Part shown: piece after piece, positions 1-4,870 of the stretch | Numbering within the stretch: position 1 is the stretch's first letter | Layout of the letters: each line of letters begins with the position of its first letter | Assembly: GCA_020528935.1 (NCBI GenBank) | Contig: JAJDFU010000129.1 | Location: 9,521-14,617 of the forward strand | Direction of reading: 5' to 3' | Source of the DNA: Saprospiraceae bacterium | GTDB lineage: Bacteria > Bacteroidota > Bacteroidia > Chitinophagales > Saprospiraceae | DNA length: 5,097 bases | Made by a program: the position numbers and the translations under genes | The notes under the pieces: model-generated | Databases searched by the model: none | The model's input: only the letters and a program-made list of their open reading frames with translations | What the model was told of the DNA's origin: nothing

Positions 1-303
1 GGGGCACGTGCCTCCCGCGCCGGTCCCCGCCCAGCCCGCGCCGGCGGCCCGCCGCGTGCCCCAGAGGGATGCGCGTCCGGCGGGGCGCCGGGGCAGGACG
101 TTCAAGGTCGTCGTGGTGCCTGCCGGCGGCGGGTGCGTCGGCGGCGGGGCTTCTTCGCACGGGGCTTGCAGCACGGCCTTCAGCTCACCGGCCGGCTCCA
201 GCCGCCAACGCACCCGCCCCTCCAGGTAGGGCGCAGCCGCAAAGGGACAGAAGCCCAGGCCGATGACGGCCGCTTCCAGCCAGCGGCGACAGGCCTGCAG
301 CAT
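1..303 (-). CDS. DUF1415 family protein, N-terminal part (runs off left edge)
   Basis: The 101 visible codons start at ATG 303-301 and remain open to the window edge. Residues 8-22 read WLEAAVIGLGFCPFA, which matches the conserved opening of DUF1415 proteins (W-x-x-x-V-I-G-L-x-x-C-P-F-A), a family of unknown biochemical function. A later TTTTLNVLP stretch (about residues 66-74) resembles the family's T-T-L-x-V-x-P segment. Between them is an unusual proline-rich run (EEAPPPTHPPP), and the last 27 residues are Gly/Ala/Arg-rich and do not resemble the family. The start lies 14 bases after the stop of the pseudouridine synthase gene, so the two are probably co-transcribed. An in-frame TTG at 321-319 overlaps that stop as TTGA and would add six residues; I prefer the ATG. 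The family call rests on the first 25 residues. A frameshift or a sequence error near the window edge is possible. Confidence 0.62.
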   Translation of the reverse strand, partial: MLQACRRWLEAAVIGLGFCPFAAAPYLEGRVRWRLEPAGELKAVLQAPCEEAPPPTHPPPAGTTTTLNVLPRRPAGRASLWGTRRAAGAGWAGTGAGGTCP

Positions 304-317
304 ATCTGCTTCCCGCT

Positions 318-1397
318 TCAATCGAGCCGGCCTTTGTGTGTGGCCCGGCGACCGGCCACATACCGGCGCCAGCGCTCCAATACCTGCTGAAAATCGTCGG
401 GCAGGTCGATCTCGAAATGCATATCCTCGCCCGTCGCGGGATGTACGAAGCCCAGCGACTTGGCGTGCAGGGCGTGACGGGGCATGATGTTGAACGTGTT
501 CTCCACGAAGTACTTGTACTTGGAAAAGACCGTGCCCTTCACGATGCGGTCACCCCCGTACTTCTCGTCGCTGAAGAGCGGATGGCCGATCGCTTTCATG
601 TGCACGCGGATCTGATGGGTGCGGCCGGTTTCCAGATTACACTGGATGAGGCTCACGTAATAAATGGACTCCAGCACCTCGTAATGGGTGACGGCCCACT
701 TGCCCTGATCGCCCTCGGGAAAGGCCATGAATTCCTTTCGGTTGCGCGGGTTGCGGCCCACGTGCATGTTGATGGTACCCTTCGGCGGGTCGGGCTCGCC
801 CCACACCAGGGCGTTGTAGGTGCGCTCGATGGTGTGGTGGTAAAACTGCTTGGCCAGGTGGGTCATGGCGTAATCCGTCTTGGCCACTACCAACAGGCCG
901 GAGGTGTTCTTATCGATGCGGTGCACCAGTCCGAGGCGGTCCTGGTGATTGCCGTCCATCACCGGCAGGTTTTCCTGGCCGAAGTGGTAAGCCAGGGCGT
1001 TGACCAGGGTGCCGCTGCGATGTCCTACCCCGGGATGCACCACCATGCCCGCGGGCTTGTTGACCAGCAGCAGGTGCTCGTCCTCGTAGCGGATGTCCAG
1101 GGGGATCTTTTGCGGAATGAGCCGGTAGCCCTCCCCCGGCGGCTTGGGCATCACCACCTGGATGAGATCGCCGGGCTTGACCTTGTAGTTGGGCTTGACC
1201 TCCTTTTCGTTGACGGTGACCGATCCCGACCGGATGGCATTCTGGATGCGGTTGCGGGAGGACTTGTAGATTCGGTCGTTGAGAAACTTGTCCAGGCGCA
1301 TGGGCTCCTGCTTGCGATCGGCCCGGTACTCGTGCATGTCGTAGTACTCATCCGAATTAGGATCCGGTTCGTGATATGTAGATGTCGATTGTTTCAT
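318..1397 (-). CDS. rluD: RluA/RluD-family 23S rRNA pseudouridine synthase
   Basis: This 359-residue protein should convert specific uridines to pseudouridine in 23S rRNA in the cytoplasm; E. coli RluD acts on helix 69. An S4 RNA-binding domain lies at about residues 33-82 (MRLDKFLNDRI, then SGSVTVNEKEVKPNYKVKPGD). The catalytic domain follows from about residue 98. It carries the family motif HRIDKNTSGLLVVAKT (159-174), with D162 as the catalytic aspartate. It also has NKPAGMVVHPG (113-123), the conserved LETGRTHQIRVHMKAIGHP (255-273) and RHALHAKSLGFVHP (307-320). Residues 1-31 form an acidic, Tyr-rich extension before the S4 domain. Length and domain order are usual for RluD-type enzymes. 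The ATG at 1397 is backed by a strong Shine-Dalgarno and a consensus promoter. The stop at 318-320 is followed closely by the DUF1415 gene. The family is certain; RluD rather than RluC or another paralogue is likely but inferred from the K-N-T-S-G-L form of the motif. Confidence 0.95.
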   Translation of the reverse strand: MKQSTSTYHEPDPNSDEYYDMHEYRADRKQEPMRLDKFLNDRIYKSSRNRIQNAIRSGSVTVNEKEVKPNYKVKPGDLIQVVMPKPPGEGYRLIPQKIPLDIRYEDEHLLLVNKPAGMVVHPGVGHRSGTLVNALAYHFGQENLPVMDGNHQDRLGLVHRIDKNTSGLLVVAKTDYAMTHLAKQFYHHTIERTYNALVWGEPDPPKGTINMHVGRNPRNRKEFMAFPEGDQGKWAVTHYEVLESIYYVSLIQCNLETGRTHQIRVHMKAIGHPLFSDEKYGGDRIVKGTVFSKYKYFVENTFNIMPRHALHAKSLGFVHPATGEDMHFEIDLPDDFQQVLERWRRYVAGRRATHKGRLD

Positions 1398-1405
1398 TGG
1401 GGTTT

Positions 1406-1414
1406 ACCTCCTCC
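1406..1414 (-). promoter_or_regulatory. Strong Shine-Dalgarno of the pseudouridine synthase gene
   Basis: On the minus strand GGAGGAGGT lies 8 bases before the ATG at 1397, good spacing for ribosome binding. It fixes that start codon. It stands out because the genes at 1507, 3956 and 4132 have A-rich leaders with no such element, which is the common state in Bacteroidota. Confidence 0.8.
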
Positions 1415-1418
1415 GCTT

Positions 1419-1432
1419 CCGGTAAAAACCGG
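1419..1432 (-). promoter_or_regulatory. Short hairpin at the predicted 5' end of the pseudouridine synthase mRNA
   Basis: A perfect inverted repeat, CCGGT / ACCGG with a four-base loop, sits between the -7 box and the Shine-Dalgarno. If transcription starts about seven bases after the -7 box, as is usual, the transcript begins almost exactly at this hairpin. The ribosome site follows four bases after it. It could protect the 5' end or be a DNA operator. The structure is seen; the role is inference. Confidence 0.4.
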
Positions 1433-1438
1433 ACTTTC

Positions 1439-1469
1439 CAAAGATACACCGGCCCGCGCATTGACCAAA
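1439..1469 (-). promoter_or_regulatory. Consensus Bacteroidota promoter for the pseudouridine synthase gene
   Basis: On the minus strand a TTTG -33 box (1469-1466) is followed by exactly 19 bases and then TATCTTTG (1446-1439). This is a full match to the Bacteroidota primary-sigma consensus TTTG-N19-TAnnTTTG. The expected start of transcription is about position 1432, giving a leader of about 35 bases. Confidence 0.75.
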
Positions 1470-1474
1470 ACGGC

Positions 1475-1482
1475 TACTTTTG
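1475..1482 (+). promoter_or_regulatory. -7 promoter box for the trans-sulfuration enzyme gene
   Basis: TACTTTTG matches the Bacteroidota -7 consensus TAnnTTTG in full. The expected transcription start, near 1489, leaves a leader of about 18 bases before the ATG at 1507. No TTTG or TTG lies at the usual 17-23 base spacing upstream; the only nearby TTG (1461-1463) is 11 bases away, too close. The promoter may be weak or need an activator. Its position also argues against the in-frame TTG at 1480 being a start codon. Confidence 0.5.
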
Positions 1483-1506
1483 GGCCTGCAACACAACGTA
1501 AGAACA

Positions 1507-2712
1507 ATGAAAGCGCCCCTAGGTTTCTCCTCCACCTGCATACGCGATGCCAAGGACGCCCTGACGACCCCTCCGCATCAGTTGCCCATCTACGCCACAT
1601 CCTCCTTCGAACTGGAATCTATAGACCAGGCCATGGCCGTTTTCCAGGGGCGGGAAAAAGGCCACGTGTACGGGCGCTACGGCAACCCCACCCTGGATGC
1701 CGTAGCCCGGAAGATCGCCGCCCTGGAAACCCACGGCCTGGAGCTGGAGGCCGAGGCCCTGTTGTTCAGCTCGGGCATGTCGGCCATCAGCACCCTGCTG
1801 CTGGCCCAACTGCAGCAGGGAGAAAAGATCCTTACCCAGGGCAACCTCTACGGCGGTACTACGGAGCTGTTCCTCAAGGTGCTGCAGCCCTATGGCGTAG
1901 AGCCCATCTTTACCGACCTCCGGGACCTGGACGGCGTGGAAGCCCTGCTGCAGAAAGAGCCCGACATCCGCCTGCTCTATTTCGAGACGCCGGCCAACCC
2001 CACCCTGGCCTGCGTGAATATGGACGCCCTGGTGAAGCTGGCCCGCGCTTACGACTGCAAAACGGCCATCGACAATACCTTCTGCACGCCCTACCTGCAG
2101 CAGCCCTTCCGCTTCGGGCTGGATTACATCGTGCACTCCACCACCAAATACCTCAACGGCCACGGCAACTCCATTGCCGGCGCCCTGGTAGGCCGCGACG
2201 CGGAGGCCATGCGCGGGCCCATCTGGCAGACAATGAAGCTGGCCGGCACCAACTGCAATGCCTGGGACGCCTGGCTGATCAACAACGGCCTGAAAACGCT
2301 GGCCCTGCGCATGCAGCGCCACAGCCAGAACGCCCAGACCGTAGCCGAATTCCTGAACGAACACGAGCGGGTGGCTCGCGTCAATTACCTGGGCCTGCCC
2401 GAGCACCCCGACCACGCCCTGGCCACCCGCCAGATGCGCAATGGCTTCGGTGGCATGCTCAGCTTCGAGCTGAAGGGCGGACTGGAAGCCGGCATGCAGT
2501 TTATGCGAAATATCGAGTTCTGCACCATGGCCCCCACCCTGGGTGATGTGGACACCCTCATCCTGCATCCGGCCACCAGCTCCCACCTGAAAGTGGACCA
2601 GGCCGTGCGCGAAGCCAACGGCATCACCGACGGCCTCATCCGCATCTCCGTGGGCATCGAGGACGTGGACGATATCCTGCTCGACCTGGAGCGGGCGTTG
2701 GCGAAGCGGTAA
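1507..2712 (+). CDS. PLP-dependent trans-sulfuration enzyme (Cys/Met metabolism family)
   Basis: The 401-residue product is a full-length cytoplasmic fold-type I PLP enzyme of the family that includes cystathionine gamma-synthase, cystathionine gamma-lyase, O-acetylhomoserine sulfhydrylase and methionine gamma-lyase. Visible PLP-site residues are Y55 and R57 in YGRYGNPT (phosphate contact from the partner subunit), SSGMSA (88-93), Y115 in NLYGGT (ring stacking), D189 in AIDNTF and the Schiff-base lysine K214 in STTKY. R379 in LIRISVGIE should bind the substrate carboxylate. The residues typical of methionine gamma-lyase (Cys116, Lys240, Asp241 in Pseudomonas numbering) appear as G117, M243 and K244 by my hand alignment, which argues against a classical methionine lyase. 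The Glu typical of cystathionine gamma-lyase (E339 in the human enzyme) appears as P343. The family is certain; the reaction is open. The ATG at 1507 is preferred over an in-frame TTG at 1480, which lies in the promoter. The gene stands alone and ends at a strong terminator. Confidence 0.93.
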   Translation: MKAPLGFSSTCIRDAKDALTTPPHQLPIYATSSFELESIDQAMAVFQGREKGHVYGRYGNPTLDAVARKIAALETHGLELEAEALLFSSGMSAISTLLLAQLQQGEKILTQGNLYGGTTELFLKVLQPYGVEPIFTDLRDLDGVEALLQKEPDIRLLYFETPANPTLACVNMDALVKLARAYDCKTAIDNTFCTPYLQQPFRFGLDYIVHSTTKYLNGHGNSIAGALVGRDAEAMRGPIWQTMKLAGTNCNAWDAWLINNGLKTLALRMQRHSQNAQTVAEFLNEHERVARVNYLGLPEHPDHALATRQMRNGFGGMLSFELKGGLEAGMQFMRNIEFCTMAPTLGDVDTLILHPATSSHLKVDQAVREANGITDGLIRISVGIEDVDDILLDLERALAKR

Positions 2713-2800
2713 GCGTTTAAAAAAATGAAAAGTCGCATACCCGCTTCCGTATGGGTTAAATATCAACCCCATTTTGGAAGCGGTATTATTTTTTAAGCGC
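2713..2800. terminator. Large nested hairpin, probable bidirectional terminator
   Basis: Immediately after the stop codon at 2710-2712, three nested pairings occur. The outer arms GCGTTTAAAAAA (2713-2724) and TTTTTTAAGCGC (2789-2800) pair with one G-U wobble. The middle arms ATACCCGCTTCC (2737-2748) and GGAAGCGGTAT (2776-2786) pair with one bulged C. The inner arms ATGGGTT (2751-2757) and AACCCCAT (2765-2772) pair with one bulge. The middle stem is followed by TATTTTTT, the form of an intrinsic terminator for the plus-strand gene. The mirrored A-tract could serve the opposite strand. It lies between convergent genes, which fits. Confidence 0.75.
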
Positions 2801-2882
2801 GTATTCACGGTTTCAAGGCATGCGCACGCCCCTATACCCGCCACGGGAGGTTGGGGGGCATACTACCCTCACTTAACGAAAT

Positions 2883-2928
2883 CGGTCATCCCCAAATTCA
2901 CATTTATAAAGGCATTTGAGGATGGCCG
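2883..2928 (-). terminator. Hairpin downstream of arginase, probable terminator
   Basis: Arms 2883-2897 and 2914-2928 form a 15-position stem with one mismatch and one wobble around a 16-base AT-rich loop. It starts 38 bases past the arginase stop on the minus strand. The bases that follow on that strand are only moderately T-rich (ATTTCGTT), so termination strength is uncertain. A smaller perfect stem (TGCTCC-ACC-GGAGCA, 2942-2956) lies closer to the gene but has no T-tract. The remaining stretch, 2801-2882, shows no gene. Confidence 0.5.
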
Positions 2929-2966
2929 TTTGCACAGCAGCTGCTCCACCGGAGCACGCACCCTGT

Positions 2967-3956
2967 TCATCCCTCCACGGGCCGCACCCCGGCCGCCTGT
3001 CCCTGCAGGGTGGCGGCGCTGCGTTCCAGCAGGCGGAAGGCCGCCTCGCCCATTCGGTTGCCCCCAGTGTCGAGCGTGGGATTGACCTCGGTGACCTCAA
3101 AGGCGACGACGCGCGGATCGCGCAGCAGGGTGCGCAGCAACAGGCCGGCCTCGCCTTCGGTAAAGCCCCCGGAGACGGGTGTGCCGGTGCCGTCGCCGAC
3201 CCGCACGGGATCCATGCTGTCCACATCGAAGGAGACAAACAGCTGATCGCAGGCGCTGAGCTCCCGGAGCACCCGCTGGGCCACCGCTTCCATGCCCCGC
3301 CGCCGCGCGCCCTCCACGCCGTGGTGGCGGATCTCGTGTTGCCGGATCAGGTAGGCTTCCTCGGCCTCGTAGCTGCGCAGGCCGATGAAGATGAGGTCCT
3401 GTGGTTGCAGCATAGGTTGTACGCCCCCCATGGCCTGCAGGGCTTCCCAGTGGGCGCGGGTCTCGGGATGGGGGTCGTTGCGCTGATGCTCGAGGTTGTC
3501 CACGTCCAGGGCGATGGCCAGGGGCATGCCGTGCATATTGCCGGAAGGCGTAGTGTAGGGTGAGTGCAGGTCGGCATGGGCATCTACCCAGATGACGCCC
3601 AGCCGCTGATCCGGAAAGGCTCGCTTGATGACGGCAATGAGGGCGCCGCCGGTGGAGTGGTCGCCGGTGAGGCAGATCGGGAAGCCCCCTTCCTGAAGCA
3701 CATCGGCAACGGTGGCAGCCAGGCGGTCGTAAATGGGCAATAAAGCATCAACATAATGGGCAAAAGGCTTCTTCGGGGGAGCGTCCAACACCTCATTGGC
3801 ATCGGGCACCCGTCGGGTGAGAAACTGGCTGAAAAAGCCGAGGCCGGCTTGGCGGGCCGCTGTTTGCATGGCCCCAATGCCCAGGCTTACACCCCGCTTG
3901 GCACCGCAAATTTCGGAGGTACAGGTCACCAGTACGAGCTTTTCTCGTCGGTCCAT
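2967..3956 (-). CDS. rocF: Arginase (L-arginine to ornithine and urea)
   Basis: This 329-residue protein belongs to the ureohydrolase superfamily, binuclear manganese enzymes of the cytoplasm. The metal ligands are visible: H100 in GDHS (98-101); D125, H127 and D129 in VDAHADLHSP (124-133); D244 and D246 in SFDVDSMDP (242-250). SGNMHG (138-143), with H142, and E290 in EVTEVNP (287-293) correspond to the arginase active-site histidine and the guanidinium-binding glutamate. These two motifs favour arginase over agmatinase or formimidoylglutamase. GTGTPVSGGFT (256-266) is the usual family loop. Length is slightly above the usual of about 300, with a 12-residue segment around 157-168 that may be an insertion. 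The leader before ATG 3956 is A-rich (CAAATTAAAACC) with no Shine-Dalgarno. No ornithine or urea-cycle gene adjoins it, so a catabolic or polyamine role is inferred only from the enzyme. Confidence 0.94.
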   Translation of the reverse strand: MDRREKLVLVTCTSEICGAKRGVSLGIGAMQTAARQAGLGFFSQFLTRRVPDANEVLDAPPKKPFAHYVDALLPIYDRLAATVADVLQEGGFPICLTGDHSTGGALIAVIKRAFPDQRLGVIWVDAHADLHSPYTTPSGNMHGMPLAIALDVDNLEHQRNDPHPETRAHWEALQAMGGVQPMLQPQDLIFIGLRSYEAEEAYLIRQHEIRHHGVEGARRRGMEAVAQRVLRELSACDQLFVSFDVDSMDPVRVGDGTGTPVSGGFTEGEAGLLLRTLLRDPRVVAFEVTEVNPTLDTGGNRMGEAAFRLLERSAATLQGQAAGVRPVEG

Positions 3957-4009
3957 ATGGTTTTAATTTGTTGAGCGATTTGAGCCGGTTGGCGTACCCC
4001 GGCAAGCCA

Positions 4010-4032
4010 TTCGATCGCGGGTCGAACGTTCG
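4010..4032. promoter_or_regulatory. Overlapping inverted repeats in a divergent spacer, possible operator
   Basis: TTCGA (4010-4014) and TCGAA (4022-4026) form an inverted repeat with a seven-base gap. The second arm overlaps the perfect ten-base palindrome CGAACGTTCG (4023-4032). The site lies midway in the 175 bp spacer between arginase (minus) and the lipoprotein gene (plus), where a shared regulator could bind. The rest of the spacer shows no gene and no tRNA. In GC-rich DNA such short symmetry can arise by chance. Confidence 0.25.
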
Positions 4033-4098
4033 TCTAAAAGTACGCATAATTCGGGCGACGCCCTATGGCCCCTTCGCCTAAAGCCACGCGAAAAGTCT

Positions 4099-4106
4099 TA
4101 CATTAG
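4099..4106 (+). promoter_or_regulatory. Possible -7 box for the lipoprotein gene
   Basis: TACATTAG matches the TAnnTTTG consensus at five of its six fixed positions and lies 25 bases before the ATG at 4132. That predicts an A-rich leader of about 19 bases without a Shine-Dalgarno. No clear TTTG lies at the expected spacing upstream, so the call is weak. Confidence 0.3.
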
Positions 4107-4131
4107 GGAACGAACCAATCCAAACCCAATC

Positions 4132-4722
4132 ATGTACAAGCTGACCTTCAAACTACCCTTTCTGCTGCTCTTGGCCGTAGCCTGCGGCCCCGCCGAGGGC
4201 GAGGAACAGCAGGAAGCCAAGACCGAAGTGGAACTGGAAAGCGAACCGGCCGGAGAATTGCTGACGGCCGAACTGAACAGCGTAGCGGCCATCGAAGACT
4301 GGGTCGCCGGGATCGCCGCCAAGATCAACGAAAAAGCCTATCCCTCCGAAGGGCCCACGAAAATTGCCCGCGGCGACAACACCCTGGACGTGACCATCCT
4401 CAATCGCCAGGGCAAGATCAACGTCATCCGGGTGGAAGATCCCGATGCCAAAGTGCTCACCGGCCAGCGCTACTACCTGCGCAACGGGCAGGTGGTCATG
4501 CTGGAGGAAAAAGGCGTGATGGATAACGGCACCCACATGGCCAATCGCTTTTACTACCACGACGGCAAGGTGCTGAAAGCCGAAACCCGGCGCGCGGAGA
4601 CCGAGGACGGCCTGGCTACCTCCGCTCCTCAGCCCTACGAATCGCCCTACGGCGACCTGGACTTCCGGCTCAAACCGCAGGAAGTAAATGCCTCGGCCCG
4701 GGGATACCTGAATGGGGAGTAG
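4132..4722 (+). CDS. Putative lipoprotein of unknown function
   Basis: The 196-residue product begins with a lipoprotein signal peptide: K3 and K7, a hydrophobic core LPFLLLLAVA (8-17), then C18, the expected lipidation site. The mature part opens with a strongly acidic, flexible-looking stretch (GPAEGEEQQEAKTEVELESEP, of which residues 19-38 are shown by composition: many Glu, few hydrophobics). A folded region of about residues 45-170 follows, with alternating hydrophobics and aromatic pairs typical of beta strands (RYYLRNGQVVMLEE, NRFYYHDGKVLKAE). I recognise no catalytic motif or named domain. The protein should sit in the inner or outer membrane; the acidic residues just after the cysteine recall the surface-export signal described for some Bacteroidota lipoproteins, but that is inference. 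The repeated strand-turn-strand pattern with N-G or D-G turns recalls MORN-like or YD-like repeats but is too short to assign. It stands alone, divergent from arginase. Confidence 0.8.
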   Translation: MYKLTFKLPFLLLLAVACGPAEGEEQQEAKTEVELESEPAGELLTAELNSVAAIEDWVAGIAAKINEKAYPSEGPTKIARGDNTLDVTILNRQGKINVIRVEDPDAKVLTGQRYYLRNGQVVMLEEKGVMDNGTHMANRFYYHDGKVLKAETRRAETEDGLATSAPQPYESPYGDLDFRLKPQEVNASARGYLNGE

Positions 4723-4727
4723 GGAAA

Positions 4728-4772
4728 GCGATTGGCGGTTGGCTGTTCCGGAAAAGCTGCCAACTGGATCGC
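4728..4772 (+). terminator. Hairpin after the lipoprotein gene
   Basis: A two-part stem starts six bases after the stop codon: GCGAT (4728-4732) with ATCGC (4768-4772), then GTTGGC (4738-4743) with GCCAAC (4759-4764) around a 15-base loop containing the palindrome TTCCGGAA. No T-tract follows, so this may be a 3'-end-stabilising structure more than a true terminator. Confidence 0.35.
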
Positions 4773-4832
4773 ATCTTCGAGAGCTTTCAACCGTCCGCCC
4801 GGGATTTCCGTCCTGATCGCGATTATACAAAC

Positions 4833-4865
4833 AGCCCTCCGAAGGTTCTCACACTTCGGAGGGCT
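4833..4865. terminator. Perfect 12-bp hairpin between convergent genes, probable bidirectional terminator
   Basis: AGCCCTCCGAAG (4833-4844) and CTTCGGAGGGCT (4854-4865) are exact reverse complements around a nine-base loop. The hairpin ends five bases from the helicase stop and lies 110 bases past the lipoprotein stop. Short T-runs follow on both strands (GTTTGT on minus; GAACTTT on plus), so it can serve both genes, with the helicase the more likely main user. Confidence 0.75.
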
Positions 4866-4870
4866 GAACT

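Noticed and set aside
8..390. Several small open frames on the plus strand at the left edge
   Set aside because: They overlap each other in different frames in very GC-rich DNA and lie opposite the DUF1415 start, which has a recognisable conserved motif.
1480..1506. In-frame TTG start giving a nine-residue longer trans-sulfuration enzyme
   Set aside because: The TTG is part of the -7 box TACTTTTG, so it lies upstream of the expected transcription start; the ATG at 1507 gives the usual family length.
336..2546. A 736-codon open frame on the plus strand
   Set aside because: It runs antisense through the pseudouridine synthase gene and then out of frame through the trans-sulfuration gene. Both have clear family motifs in their own frames. 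High GC removes stop codons, and the translation is His/Val/Gly/Pro-rich with no domain.
1519..2844. A 441-codon open frame on the minus strand
   Set aside because: It is antisense to the trans-sulfuration gene, crosses the terminator at 2713-2800, and its translation is Gln/Gly/His-rich, as expected for the complement of a GC-rich gene.
2774..3085. A 103-codon open frame on the plus strand in the convergent spacer
   Set aside because: It starts within the terminator hairpin, crosses the second hairpin and ends opposite the arginase C-terminus; it has no ribosome site or recognisable sequence.
2916..3563. A 215-codon open frame on the plus strand
   Set aside because: It lies opposite arginase, whose metal-binding motifs prove the minus-strand frame.
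3961..4060. Possible tRNA in the divergent spacer because of a GGGTCGAAC stretch resembling a T-loop
   Set aside because: No matching acceptor stem, D-arm or anticodon arm could be paired at tRNA distances on either strand.
4153..4830. A 225-codon open frame on the minus strand
   Set aside because: It is antisense to the lipoprotein gene, begins between the two hairpins, and its translation is Gly/Phe/His/Val-rich without a recognisable domain. The plus-strand frame has a proper lipoprotein signal.
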